Part shown: in pieces, positions 55,495-64,000 of the stretch
Numbering within the stretch: position 1 is the stretch's first letter
Layout: each line of letters begins with the position of its first letter
Assembly (NCBI GenBank): GCA_021613375.1
Contig: CM038716.1
Span: forward strand, 13,478,774-13,542,773
Source: Megaleporinus macrocephalus
Lineage: Eukaryota; Chordata; Actinopteri; Characiformes; Anostomidae
DNA length: 64,000 nucleotides
Reading direction: 5' to 3'
Notes under the pieces: model-generated
Seen by the model: only the letters and a program-made list of their open reading frames with translations
Databases searched by the model: none
Told to the model about the DNA's origin: nothing
Program-made: the position numbers and the translations under genes

Positions 55495-57068
55495 TTAAAG
55501 TGTAGGTGGTGAGATCTCTGCTGGTTGGTATCTTTGAGGGTTGGTGAGATATCTGATGTTGGGATGTTTGATGGTTGGTGAGATCTCTGCTTGTTGGGAT
55601 ATATGATTGTTGGTGGTAGAGATCTCTGCTGGTTGGGATCTTTGATGGTTGGTGACATCTCTGCTTGTTGGGATCTTTGAAGGTTGGTGACATCTCTGCT
55701 TGTTGGGATCTTTGAAGGTTGGTGACATCTCTGCTTGTTGGGATCTTTGAAGGTTGGTGAAATCTCTGCTTGTTGGTATCTTTGAGGGTTGGTGAGATAT
55801 CTGATGTTGGGATGTTTGATGGTTGGTGAGATCTCTGCTTGTTGGGATATATGATTGTTGGTGGTTGAGATCTCTGCTGGTTGGGATCTTTGATGGTTGG
55901 TGACATCTCTGCTTGTTGGGATCTTTGAAGGTTGGTGACATCTCTGCTTGTTGGGATCTTTGAAGGTTGGTGAGATCTCTGACAGTAGGAATATTTGATG
56001 GTTGGTGAGATCTCTGCTTGTTGGGATCTTTGAAGGTTGGTGACATCTCTGCTTGTTGGGATCTTTGAAGGTTGGTGACATCTCTGCTTGTTGGGATCTT
56101 TGAAGGTTGGTGAAATCTCTGCTTGTTGGTTTCTTTGACGGTTGGTGAGATCTCTGACAGTAGGAATATTTGATGGTTGGTGAGATCTCTGGTGATTGGA
56201 ATCTTTGATGGTTGATGAAATCTCTGGCAGTTGGGATCTTTGATGGTTGGTGAGATCTCTGCTAGTTGGGACTTTCAACAGTTGGTGAGATCTCTGCTTG
56301 TTGGGATCTTTGATGGTTAGTGAGATCTCTGGTGGTTGGGATCTTTGATGGTTGGTGAGATCTCTGACGGTTGGGATCTTTGATAGTTGGTGAGATCTCT
56401 GCTTGTTGGAATCTTTGATGGTTAGTGAGATCTCTGGTGGTTGGGATCTTTGATGGTTGGTGAGATCTCTGACGGTTGGGATCTTTGATGGTTGATGAAA
56501 TCTCTGACAGTTGGGATCTTTGATGGTTGTTGAGATCTCTGCTAGTTGGGACTTTCAACAGTTGGTGAGATCTCTGCTTGTTGGGATCTTTGATGGTTAG
56601 TGAGATCTCTGGTGGTTGGGATCTTTGATGGTTGGGATCTTTGATAGTTGGTGAGATCTCTGGTGGTTGGGATCTTTGATGGTTGGTGAGATCTCTGGTG
56701 GTTGGGATCTTTGATAGTTGTTGAGATCTCTGGTGGTTGGGATCTTTGATAGTTGGTGAGATCTCTGGTGGTTGGGATCTTTGATGGTTAGTGAGATCTC
56801 TGGTGGTTGGGATCATTGATGGTTGGTGAGATCTCTGACGGTTGGGATCTTTGATAGTTGGTGAGATCTCTGCTTGTTGGAATCTTTGATGGTTGATGAA
56901 ATCTCTGACAGTTGGGATCTTTGATGGTTGGTGAGATCTCTGGTGGTTGGGATCTTTGATAGTTGTTGAGATCTCTGGTGGTTGGGATCTTTGATAGTTG
57001 GTGAGATCTCTGGTGGTTGGGATCATTGATGGTTGGTGAGATCTTTGGTGGTTGAGGAACTCTCTGAT
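55495..57068. repeat. 35 bp minisatellite, ~44 units, open in all three minus frames
   Basis: The unit is TTGGGATCTTTGATGGTTGG then TGAGATCTCTGCTTG. Variants (GACATCTCT, GGTGGTTGGG, GACGGTTGGG) form blocks copied at 280 bp (ACTTTCAACA at 56271 and 56551) and about 248 bp. As 35 is not a multiple of three, each minus frame reads all phases in turn, and none contains a stop. This gives overlapping frames of 273, 254, 197 and 183 codons with a 35-residue super-repeat (SRDLTNHQRSQ and so on). No start context, domain or splice signal supports coding. Most units carry CTTTGAT, a TCF/LEF-type core. Confidence 0.95.
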
Positions 57069-57090
57069 GGTTAGGGTTAGGGTTAGGGTT
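57069..57090. repeat. Short interstitial telomere-like run
   Basis: GG followed by three exact TTAGGG units and TT, lying directly at the right edge of the 35 bp array. The vertebrate telomere motif is TTAGGG. Confidence 0.8.
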
Positions 57091-58228
57091 CCTCTTTGTT
57101 GGTTTGTTGGTGGGTTCTAGTTGGAGAAGTCATTGCTGGTTGTTGACACCTCCAGTGCTGGTGATGTTTCTAGTGGTTGGTGAGATTTAAAGATTATACC
57201 TGTGTGGTTTCCTGGCAAAGTCTCGGTTTTTGAACCTTCTGGTGGTTCTGGTAGTTTGGTGAAGTTTCTGATGATGTGACCTCTGATCATTTTTTTAGTT
57301 CTCATTAGGTATGTTCTGTGGAGGTCAGTAAGGTTTCTGAAGGTTGACTAGGTCTCTGATGGTCTGTGATATTTGCAAAAGCTGGTGATGTTTCTCTAAG
57401 ATTTCTCAAAGAAATTTCTAATGTAGAAAAGAGAAGATTCATGTAATCCTGGTACTTTCCCTCGCAGGAATTGTGGCTTTAGATCTACAAAATAGATTTG
57501 TAGATTTGATCCTCTGGAATGAAGCTGGATGATGCATCACCTGAAGAGAACAGGTGGCATGCAGCTGTTCATCTAATATCTACAACTTCAGTCTTAATCT
57601 TGACAATTTACTGAATTAGTGAGCTCGTCGTTAGTACAGATGGGTCAATCTCTGCGTGGTGTGGTTCGGTGTAGAAGAAGCTCTGGTTTGCTTGGTTTAG
57701 ATTGAGGTTCTGCCCACAGTGATGCCACAAGAGGAAGCATTTGGTTTTAGGAACTTAGGAACCTGGGATTTCCTCATCACTGCATCCTCCACTGAGGCTG
57801 GGCTATTCATTCCTGGGAGTGGGCTAGAGGCTGTACCGTATCCTGATACCATTAAAGAAGATGAGGAACCTTCTAACCTTCCTTACTGGTAGTATTCGTG
57901 TATTTCACAAGGTTGACATTTCTTCCACTTTCAGATTAGAGAAAATGTCAGACTTCTTATTTCTCTTCCTTAGCAAGGACCAATGATGTTCAACCACCAC
58001 TAATTATAAATTGCCCTCCAGATTACATTAACATAAAGCTCATTTGTAAAATGAATAGTGCCTGACAAGATTGCAATGACAAGTTACATATGTCCACCAT
58101 TAATTTCCTCTTAGATAGACAGATAGATCTTCTCTGGTTGCTTCCAACGTTGCTAAGAAGTACAGTACTGTCCCAGAGTTGGGGACACTTGGGAACAATA
58201 TAATATATAAAAAGCAACATTTATTTAC
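57091..58228. other. ~1.1 kb, no gene recognised
   Basis: 57091-57420 still contains diverged GGTGATGTTTCT/GGTTGGTGAG words related to the array. From 57430 the sequence is single-copy in the window. Minus frames (57117-57305, 58023-58220) have no motifs. Confidence 0.35.
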
Positions 58229-59256
58229 TCAGTAAACACTTTATTATTAAATATTAATCAGTATTAATAGAGTAAGTAGAGCTTTTACACTTTATTATTA
58301 AATATTAATCAGTATTAATAGAGTAAGTAGAGCTTTTACACTTTATTATTAAATATTAATCAGTATTAATAGAGTAAGTAGAGCTTTTACACTTTATTAT
58401 TAAAAATTAATCAGTATTAATAGAGTAAGTAGAGCTTTTACACTTTATTATTAAATATTAATCAGTATTAATAGAGTAAGTAGAGCTTTTACACTTTATT
58501 ATTAAATATTAATCAGTATTAATAGAGTAAGTAGAGCTTTTACACTTTATTATTAAAAATTAATCAGTATTAATAGAGTAAGTAGAGCTTTTACACTTTA
58601 TTATTAAATATTAATCAGTATTAATAGAGTAAGTAGTGCTTTTACACTTTATTATTAAATATTAATCAGTATTAATAGAGTACGTAGAGCTTTTACACTT
58701 TATTATTAAATATTATTCAGTATTAATAGAGTAAGTAGAGCTTTTACACTTTATTATTAAATATTAATCAGTATTAATAGAGTTAGTAGAGCTTTTACAC
58801 TTTATTATTAAATATTAATCAGTATTAATAGAGTAAGTAGAGCTTTTATACTTTATTATTAAATATTAATCAGTATTAATAGAGTTAGTAGAGCTTTTAC
58901 ACTTTATTATTAAATATTAATCAGTATTAATAGAGTAAGTAGAGCTTTTACACTTTATTATTAAAAATTAATCAGTATTAATAGAGTAAGTAGAGCTTTT
59001 ACACTTCATTATTAAATATTAATCAGTATTAATAGAGTAAGTAGTGCTTTTACACTTTATTATTAAATATTAATCAGTATTAATAGAGTACGTAGAGCTT
59101 TTACACTTTATTATTAAATATTATTCAGTATTAATAGAGTAAGTAGAGCTTTTACACTTTATTATTAAATATTAATCAGTATTAATAGAGTAAGTAGAGC
59201 TTTTATACTTTATTATTAAATATTAATCAGTATTAATAGAGTAGGTAGTGCTTTTC
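58229..59256. repeat. 51 bp minisatellite, ~20 units, with 408 bp higher-order repeat
   Basis: The unit is CACTTTATTATTAAATATTA then ATCAGTATTAATAGAGTAAG then TAGAGCTTTTA. The series of rare variants AAGTAGTGCT, then TACGTAGAGC, then ATTATTCAG occurs at 58631 onward and again at 59039 onward, exactly 408 bp or eight units later. Unit-to-unit identity is very high, so the array homogenised recently. Confidence 0.97.
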
Positions 59257-59740
59257 CATATGTCAGTGTGTTTATTTAACTCTTTCCAAGCTTCTCCTAA
59301 ACAACCCAGTATTATTTACAGTTCTGATCTAATACCTGCTTTGACTGCTCAGTTCTTCATTAAGATAAATCAAGATTTGCTGCTGAAGGAACTGAATACG
59401 CTCATACAATGTCTGGGGCGTCCAGGAGAAATCTGGAACCTAACTTTGTTCTTCAAACTGGAGCTCAAGATCTGATCTACTTCTCTCACAATAACATATT
59501 CATGATACTTTGTATTGTATATCTGATTATTTACATCTGTTCTAATCAGATCTGCTGTTCTTACTGGTGGACATAAACATATTGATCAGATAGAGACTTT
59601 TAAACCATACTAATCTATTTAGCATATCATTGCTATACAAAGGAAAGCTAAGTATTTCCAAAGGAGTACCTCTACAGGAGAAAACAAAACATTTAAAACA
59701 TGTAAATTAAATTCTCAATGTAAATTAATGTAAAGTTGTA
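59257..59740. other. No gene recognised
   Basis: A 75-codon plus frame starts just inside the last 51 bp unit (59248-59475) and has no domain. The rest is AT-rich. Confidence 0.4.
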
Positions 59741-61170
59741 AATGATATGTTGAATAGAAATGATAAAATGTGCTGTTTATTCTGCTGTACAAGGTCTTCC
59801 TAGTGGTTGTTAGGAGTCACGTTTCCTTTGTAACCTTTACCATTTCTTGTTAATTTCTGTTTCTTTATGCAAGTAGATTATCTTTTATCTATTTTTCTCA
59901 AAAATATCTCTTGAAAAATAATGAAATTACTGGTGTGTTTCAGTGGAACTACAAATACTTCTATACAATACTGTAAAATAAATTAATAAATAAATAAATA
60001 GTTGACATTGAGATTGAATAATAATGTGTGGTATTCTTAAACTACTTTAGTCATACCACCACTTTCCAAAGAAAAACATTTCCATCTCTATTTTTGTCAA
60101 TTTTTATTTTTCTACATCGTTTGAACATGACAGCTGCCGTTTACATTTAGTTAAGATTTCATAATGAATGGACCAATAGAAATACTAACAGTAATAGTAA
60201 TAGTAATTAGTAAAATAGTCATTTTATTGGTTCATTCTTCTATTAAAAACATTTATTAATAGCAGCAGTCGTGTTGAAATGATTCAATGGAAAAGATGAA
60301 AGCTTTAAATGCTGTTTATTTTGCTCTACCAGGTTTTCCAGGTGATTGTTAGGAGTTATGTTTTTAAAGTAGACTGTCTTGTATCTAACTTCCTCAAAAA
60401 TATCTTCTGAAAAATGATAAAAAACAGAGAGTTGACACTGAGGTTGAATGATAATGTTTGGTATTTTTAATTTAAATATATCACCGCTTTCCAAAGAAAA
60501 ACATATATCTCCATTTTTGTTTGAACACAACAACTGCCGTTTACATTCTGTTTTCATGATGAAGATGATGATTTCATGATTCAAGATTTCATGATGAATG
60601 GACCAATAGAAATACTCCAAAATAGTAATAGTAATTAGTAAAATAGTTATATAGTTTTATTAGTCCAGTCTTCATAAAAACGATAGGTCCAATGGAAAAG
60701 ATGAAAGCTTTAAGTGCTGTTTATTCTGCTCTACCAGGTTTTCCAGGTGGTTGCTAGGAGTCACGTTTTCTCTGTAGCCTTTGATCTTTTTTTAACCATT
60801 TTTTTGTTGATTTTCTGTTTTTCTGAAAGTAGACTGTCTGGCATCTAATATCCTCAAAAATATCTCCTACAAAATTATGATCTCCAATACTCTAAGTAAA
60901 TAAATAAATAAATAAATAAACAATTATATAAAGAAATGAATAAAGAGTTGACATTGAGGCTGAATAATGATATTTGGTATTTTTCATTTTTCCAAAAATC
61001 TCCATTTTTGTGGGGGTTTTTTTTGTACATCATTTGAACATGACAGCAACTGTTTACGTTCTGTTAAAATTTCAGGATGAAAGGACCAATGAAAATGCTC
61101 TAAAATAGCTCAAAATTTTCTGGTTCCATTGACTTCCATTGAAAGTTTCCTTTGGACAGCAAGGATATGC
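59741..61170 (-). repeat. Three tandem ~400-540 bp units, each with a palindromic MITE arm
   Basis: TGCTGTTTATT followed by CTGCTCTACCAGGTTTTCCA, GGTGGTTGCTAGGAGTCACG and a CAAAAATATCTC block begin near 59769, 60311 and 60716. Each unit then has GTTGACATTGAGGTTGAATA, CCAAAGAAAAACATTTCCAT and an inverted MITE arm (AATGGACCAATAGAAATACT at about 60165 and 60598; a variant at 61080). The MITE was thus multiplied by tandem duplication, not by three insertions. The 125-codon minus frame at 60243-60620 is a shadow of this repeat. Confidence 0.75.
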
Positions 61171-61670
61171 TCTGTAAATCGATCTGCTTCTAGATTATGT
61201 ATAAAGGATTATGTATTTTAAGATAGCACGAACCAAATTAGACCTGTATGTCATTTATTTATGTATGTATGTATGTATGTATGTATGTATTTATTTATTA
61301 AAATTTAGCTAAACACTTTCAAACAGCTCTTGTAAATAAAGAAGATTGCTTTTAACTGAAAGTCTGAGAACTGCTGGAGTTGAATAGATTAACTGCGTGC
61401 TCCGCTCTGAGCTGATGGTGTTCAGAATTCCTATTACGAGGCAGCTCAATCCCACAGCTCTGATAGAATTAGACACCAGTTATAGTGGAACACAGATTAT
61501 CCTTATAAGGTGATGCCCCAGTATCCTGCCACGATTAGATAAGAGGCACTGGAGTACTGTGGCTATATAACACTACTAAAATACTACTGTAATATATAGT
61601 AGTAATATTACTTCTGTGGTATAATATAGTACTGCGTATGAATTACAGATGAAAATCCCACATAAAAACC
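61171..61670. other. No gene; single-copy patch at 61370-61570
   Basis: (TATG)n at 61262-61290 is simple sequence. 61370-61570 (GGTGTTCAGAATTCCTATTA, CACGATTAGATAAGAGGCAC) has no match in the window. Confidence 0.35.
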
Positions 61671-61679
61671 GACAAGAAG

Positions 61680-61935
61680 AACATCATATTTTCTGTATGC
61701 TGTAATTATCGGTAATATATAATTATACATTAGTGATAACATGAGTGTAACTGCATTTAGAGTTAGTAGTTTTTTGTAGATGTCTTCTCCCTGTACACAC
61801 TGTCCTTTAAAGTTATAACACTTTTTTCTAATTACACACGCAGTTATGTTATTACTAATTTGTAATTATGTGAGAGTGAATATTCTGTTACTATCAAGAT
61901 ATACTTATGTAACTACACGAGGCTGAAAAAAGTGT
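61680..61935. repeat. Distant relative of the left-edge repeat
   Basis: TAATTATACATTAGTGATAA, TTACTAATTTGTAATTATGT and ATACTTATGTAACTACACGA resemble 1-20 and 470-520 of the window. It ends where the third 20 bp array begins. Confidence 0.45.
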
Positions 61936-61944
61936 ATTGGTCAG

Positions 61945-63152
61945 TACAGAGGTTAGTATGGTGGTGTAGTGGTTAGTATAGTGGTGTAGTGGTTAGTATG
62001 GTGGTGTAGTGGTTAGTACGGTGGTGTAGTGGTTAGTATGGTGGTGTAGTGGTTAGAATGGTGGTGTAGTGGTCAGTATGGTGGTGTAGTGGTTAGTACG
62101 GTGGTGTAGTGGTCAGTATGGTGATGTAGTGGTCAGTATGGTGGTGTAGTGGTTAGTACGGTGGTGTAGTGGTTAGTATGGTGGTGTAGTGGTCAGTATG
62201 GTGGTGTAGTGGTTAGTACGGTGGTGTAGTGGTTAGTACGGTGGTGTAGTGGTTAGTATGGTGGTGTAGTGGTTAGTAAGGTGGTGTAGTGGTTAGTATA
62301 GTGGTGTAGTGGTTAGTATGGTGGTGTAGTGGTTAGTACGGTGGTGTAGTGGTTAGTATGGTGGTGTAGTGGTCAGTATGGTGGTGTAGTGGTTAGTATG
62401 GTTGTAGTGGTTAGTACGGTGGTGTAGTAGTTAGTACGGTGGTGTAGTGGTTAGTATGGTGGTGTAGTGGTCAGTATGGTGGTGTAGTGGTCAGTATGGT
62501 GGTGTTTTGGTTAGTATAGTGGTGTAGTGGTTAGTATGGTGGTGTAGTGGTTAGTATGGTGGTGTAGTGGTCAGTATGGTGATGTAGTGGTCAGTATGGT
62601 GGTGTAGTGCTTAGTACGGTGGTGTAGTGGTTAGTATGGTGGTGTAGTGGTCAGTACGGTGGTGTAGTGGTTAGTACGGTGGTGTAGTGGTTAGTACGGT
62701 GGTGTAGTGGTTAGTACGGTGGTGTAGTGGTTAGTAAGGTGGTGTAGTGGTTAGTATAGTGGCGTAGTGGTTAGTGCGGTGGTGTAGTGGTTAGTACGGT
62801 GGTGTAGTGGTTAGTATGGTGGTGTAGTGGTCAGTATGGTGGTGTAGTGGTTAGTATGGTTGTAGTGGTTAGTACGGTGGTGTAGTATTTAGTACGGTGG
62901 TGTAGTGGTTAGTATGGTGGTGTAGTGGTCAGTATGGTGGTTTAGTAGTTAGTATGGTGGTGTAGTGGTTAGTATGGTGGTGTAGTGGTTAGTATGGTGG
63001 TGTAGTGGTTAGTATGGTGGTGTAGTGGTTAGTATGGTGGTGTAGTGGTTAGTACGGTGGTGTAGTGGTTAGTATGGTGGTGTAGTGGTTAGTATGGTGG
63101 TGTAGTGATTAGTATGGTGGTGTAGTGGTTAGTATGGTGGTGTAGTGGTCAG
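61945..63152 (+). repeat. 20 bp A-box minisatellite, third array, ~60 units
   Basis: Same unit and orientation as 35606-37521 (GGTGGTGTAGTGGTTAGTAC). A deletion variant GTTGTAGTGG recurs at 62401 and 62859, 458 bp apart, with similar flanks, marking block duplication. It ends in GTGGTCAGTGTGTTCAGTTC with no retroposon body after it. Confidence 0.97.
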
Positions 63153-63805
63153 TGTGTTCAGTTCAGAGTTAAGGGTTTGGATATGAATTCTGGATCAGCC
63201 AACACATCTTTGCATGTCTGGCTAAACGATGAACAGTATACGACTCTGTAGCTGCAGAGTTCCGATGGACGGTAACTCAGTTGTGAAAAGATAATTGGAA
63301 CAAGGTTTTATTCGACACTGAGTGTTTGTATATCAGAGGGTGGTGGTGTTTGTGGTGGAGTTTCATTTTTTTTCTATTGATTTTTGTTCTGAGCCTCTAT
63401 TGACTGTCTGTGTGGATGATTAGAGTGGGATGTTCTCGCATTCAGCCAAATGTTTTTCTGTGTTATTGTGGGTTAAAATAGAACAACACTTCTTTGTTTT
63501 TAGTTTGTCGTGAGTCTGATTCGTGCCAAAATTTGCCAAATGATTAAACAGTGAAAGGCGCTCTGGATCTTTTTGATTATAGTTTTGTTGAAAATGAAAG
63601 ATGGACTGTTGGAGTAAACGCTAGTGTACGTGACAGCAGTGTTTTGTTTTGTATTGTCTGAGAACAGATGTACATAGCAGAGAGCGTGCAGTGCAAATAT
63701 GCCTTAATGTGTCGGCAATGTGCACTCACAATATGTCTGAGATTAGTCTTCAATTATTAAAGCTGTATCTGATAATGCTAAACATATATACACGCTAAAG
63801 AGGGT
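63153..63805. other. No gene recognised
   Basis: Mixed composition, short frames only, no repeat match. GTTCAGTTCAGAGT (63157-63170) is the reverse complement of a 14 bp piece of the retroposon body near 37687, a possible trace of rearrangement. Confidence 0.35.
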
Positions 63806-64000
63806 TTAAAGAGAGTTTGGAGAGAGTCTGGATTAGTCCAGGTGTATGTGGGATATTGGAGAGGGTCTGGATTAGTCCAGGTCTTTGTTAGATGTTAGAG
63901 AGGGTCTAGATTAGTCCAGGTGTATGTTAGATGTTGAAGAAGGTCCAGATTAGCCCAGGTGTATGTTAGAGAGGGTCTAGATTAGTCCAGATGTATATTG
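63806..64000. repeat. ~39 bp minisatellite, 4-5 units, runs off the right edge
   Basis: The unit is GAGAGGGTCTGGATTAGTCC then AGGTGTATGTTAGATGTTA. Units are seen at about 63818, 63858, 63897, 63936 and 63970. The full size lies outside the window. Confidence 0.85.

Noticed and set aside
55457..57026. Minus frames of 183-273 codons rich in Ser, Gln, His and Pro
   Set aside because: All three frames are open simultaneously because of the 35 bp unit; no coding signature.

Overview
This window looks like non-coding DNA from a teleost fish nucleus, and I find no host protein-coding gene in it. The fish call rests on Tc1-like transposons, L2-like LINE ends, a tRNA-headed retroposon common in teleosts, and a long-TIR non-autonomous element family carrying a CAGACAGCAG core. 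That last family suggests an ostariophysan (characin/catfish-like) genome, which is inference. No open reading frame reads as a cellular exon. The long frames are either tandem arrays whose unit happens to lack stops, or remnants of transposon proteins.

Roughly one third of the 64 kb is tandem repeat. The largest array is a 40-42 bp minisatellite filling 8.76-15.87 kb (about 170 units), with a small outlier at 5.2-5.5 kb. Others are a 39 bp array (16.9-18.06 kb), a tetranucleotide block (18.09-18.40), a ~400 bp tandem repeat (20.7-21.96), a 35 bp array (31.1-31.3), a TG-rich array (32.1-32.8), a 47 bp array (32.85-33.84), a degenerate ~200 bp repeat (34.7-35.6), a 45 bp array (38.7-39.17), a 41 bp array split by a LINE (53.1-54.64), a 35 bp array (55.5-57.07), a 51 bp array (58.2-59.26) and a 39 bp array running off the right edge. 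Three arrays share one 20 bp unit: 35.6-37.54 kb and 61.95-63.15 kb on the plus strand, and 43.24-44.19 kb inverted. The unit matches the Pol III A box at the head of a tRNA-like retroposon, and the first array runs straight into that retroposon at 37.52-37.83 kb.

The spaces between arrays hold transposon debris. There are two hAT-like elements in opposite orientation (7.08-8.03 kb and 41.17-41.99 kb), each with a recognisable 8 bp target duplication. There is a decayed Tc1 transposase (28.66-29.80 kb), a Tc1 C-terminal fragment (25.4-25.7 kb) and deleted Tc1 copies at 5.94-6.37 and 50.83-51.33 kb. An L2/CR1-like reverse transcriptase C-terminus lies at 24.2-24.7 kb, and a LINE 3' end is present in five copies. 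There is a palindromic MITE family of at least a dozen partial copies, a second long-TIR MITE (19.57-20.02 kb) and five copies of the CAGACAGCAG element. Long (TA)n tracts repeatedly sit exactly at the ends of the TA-targeting elements.

The remaining stretches, including 4.75-5.2, 16.0-16.85, 22.0-22.5, 39.2-39.65, 49.0-49.5, 52.1-52.8 and 57.1-58.2 kb, look single-copy within the window. They are the only places where host regulatory sequence or part of a large intron could lie. No working multi-gene system is visible. The most unusual content is the set of A-box-derived arrays, the transposon/(TA)n mosaics, and arrays whose unit carries a transcription-factor consensus (TCF/LEF-like, AP-1-like, E-box).
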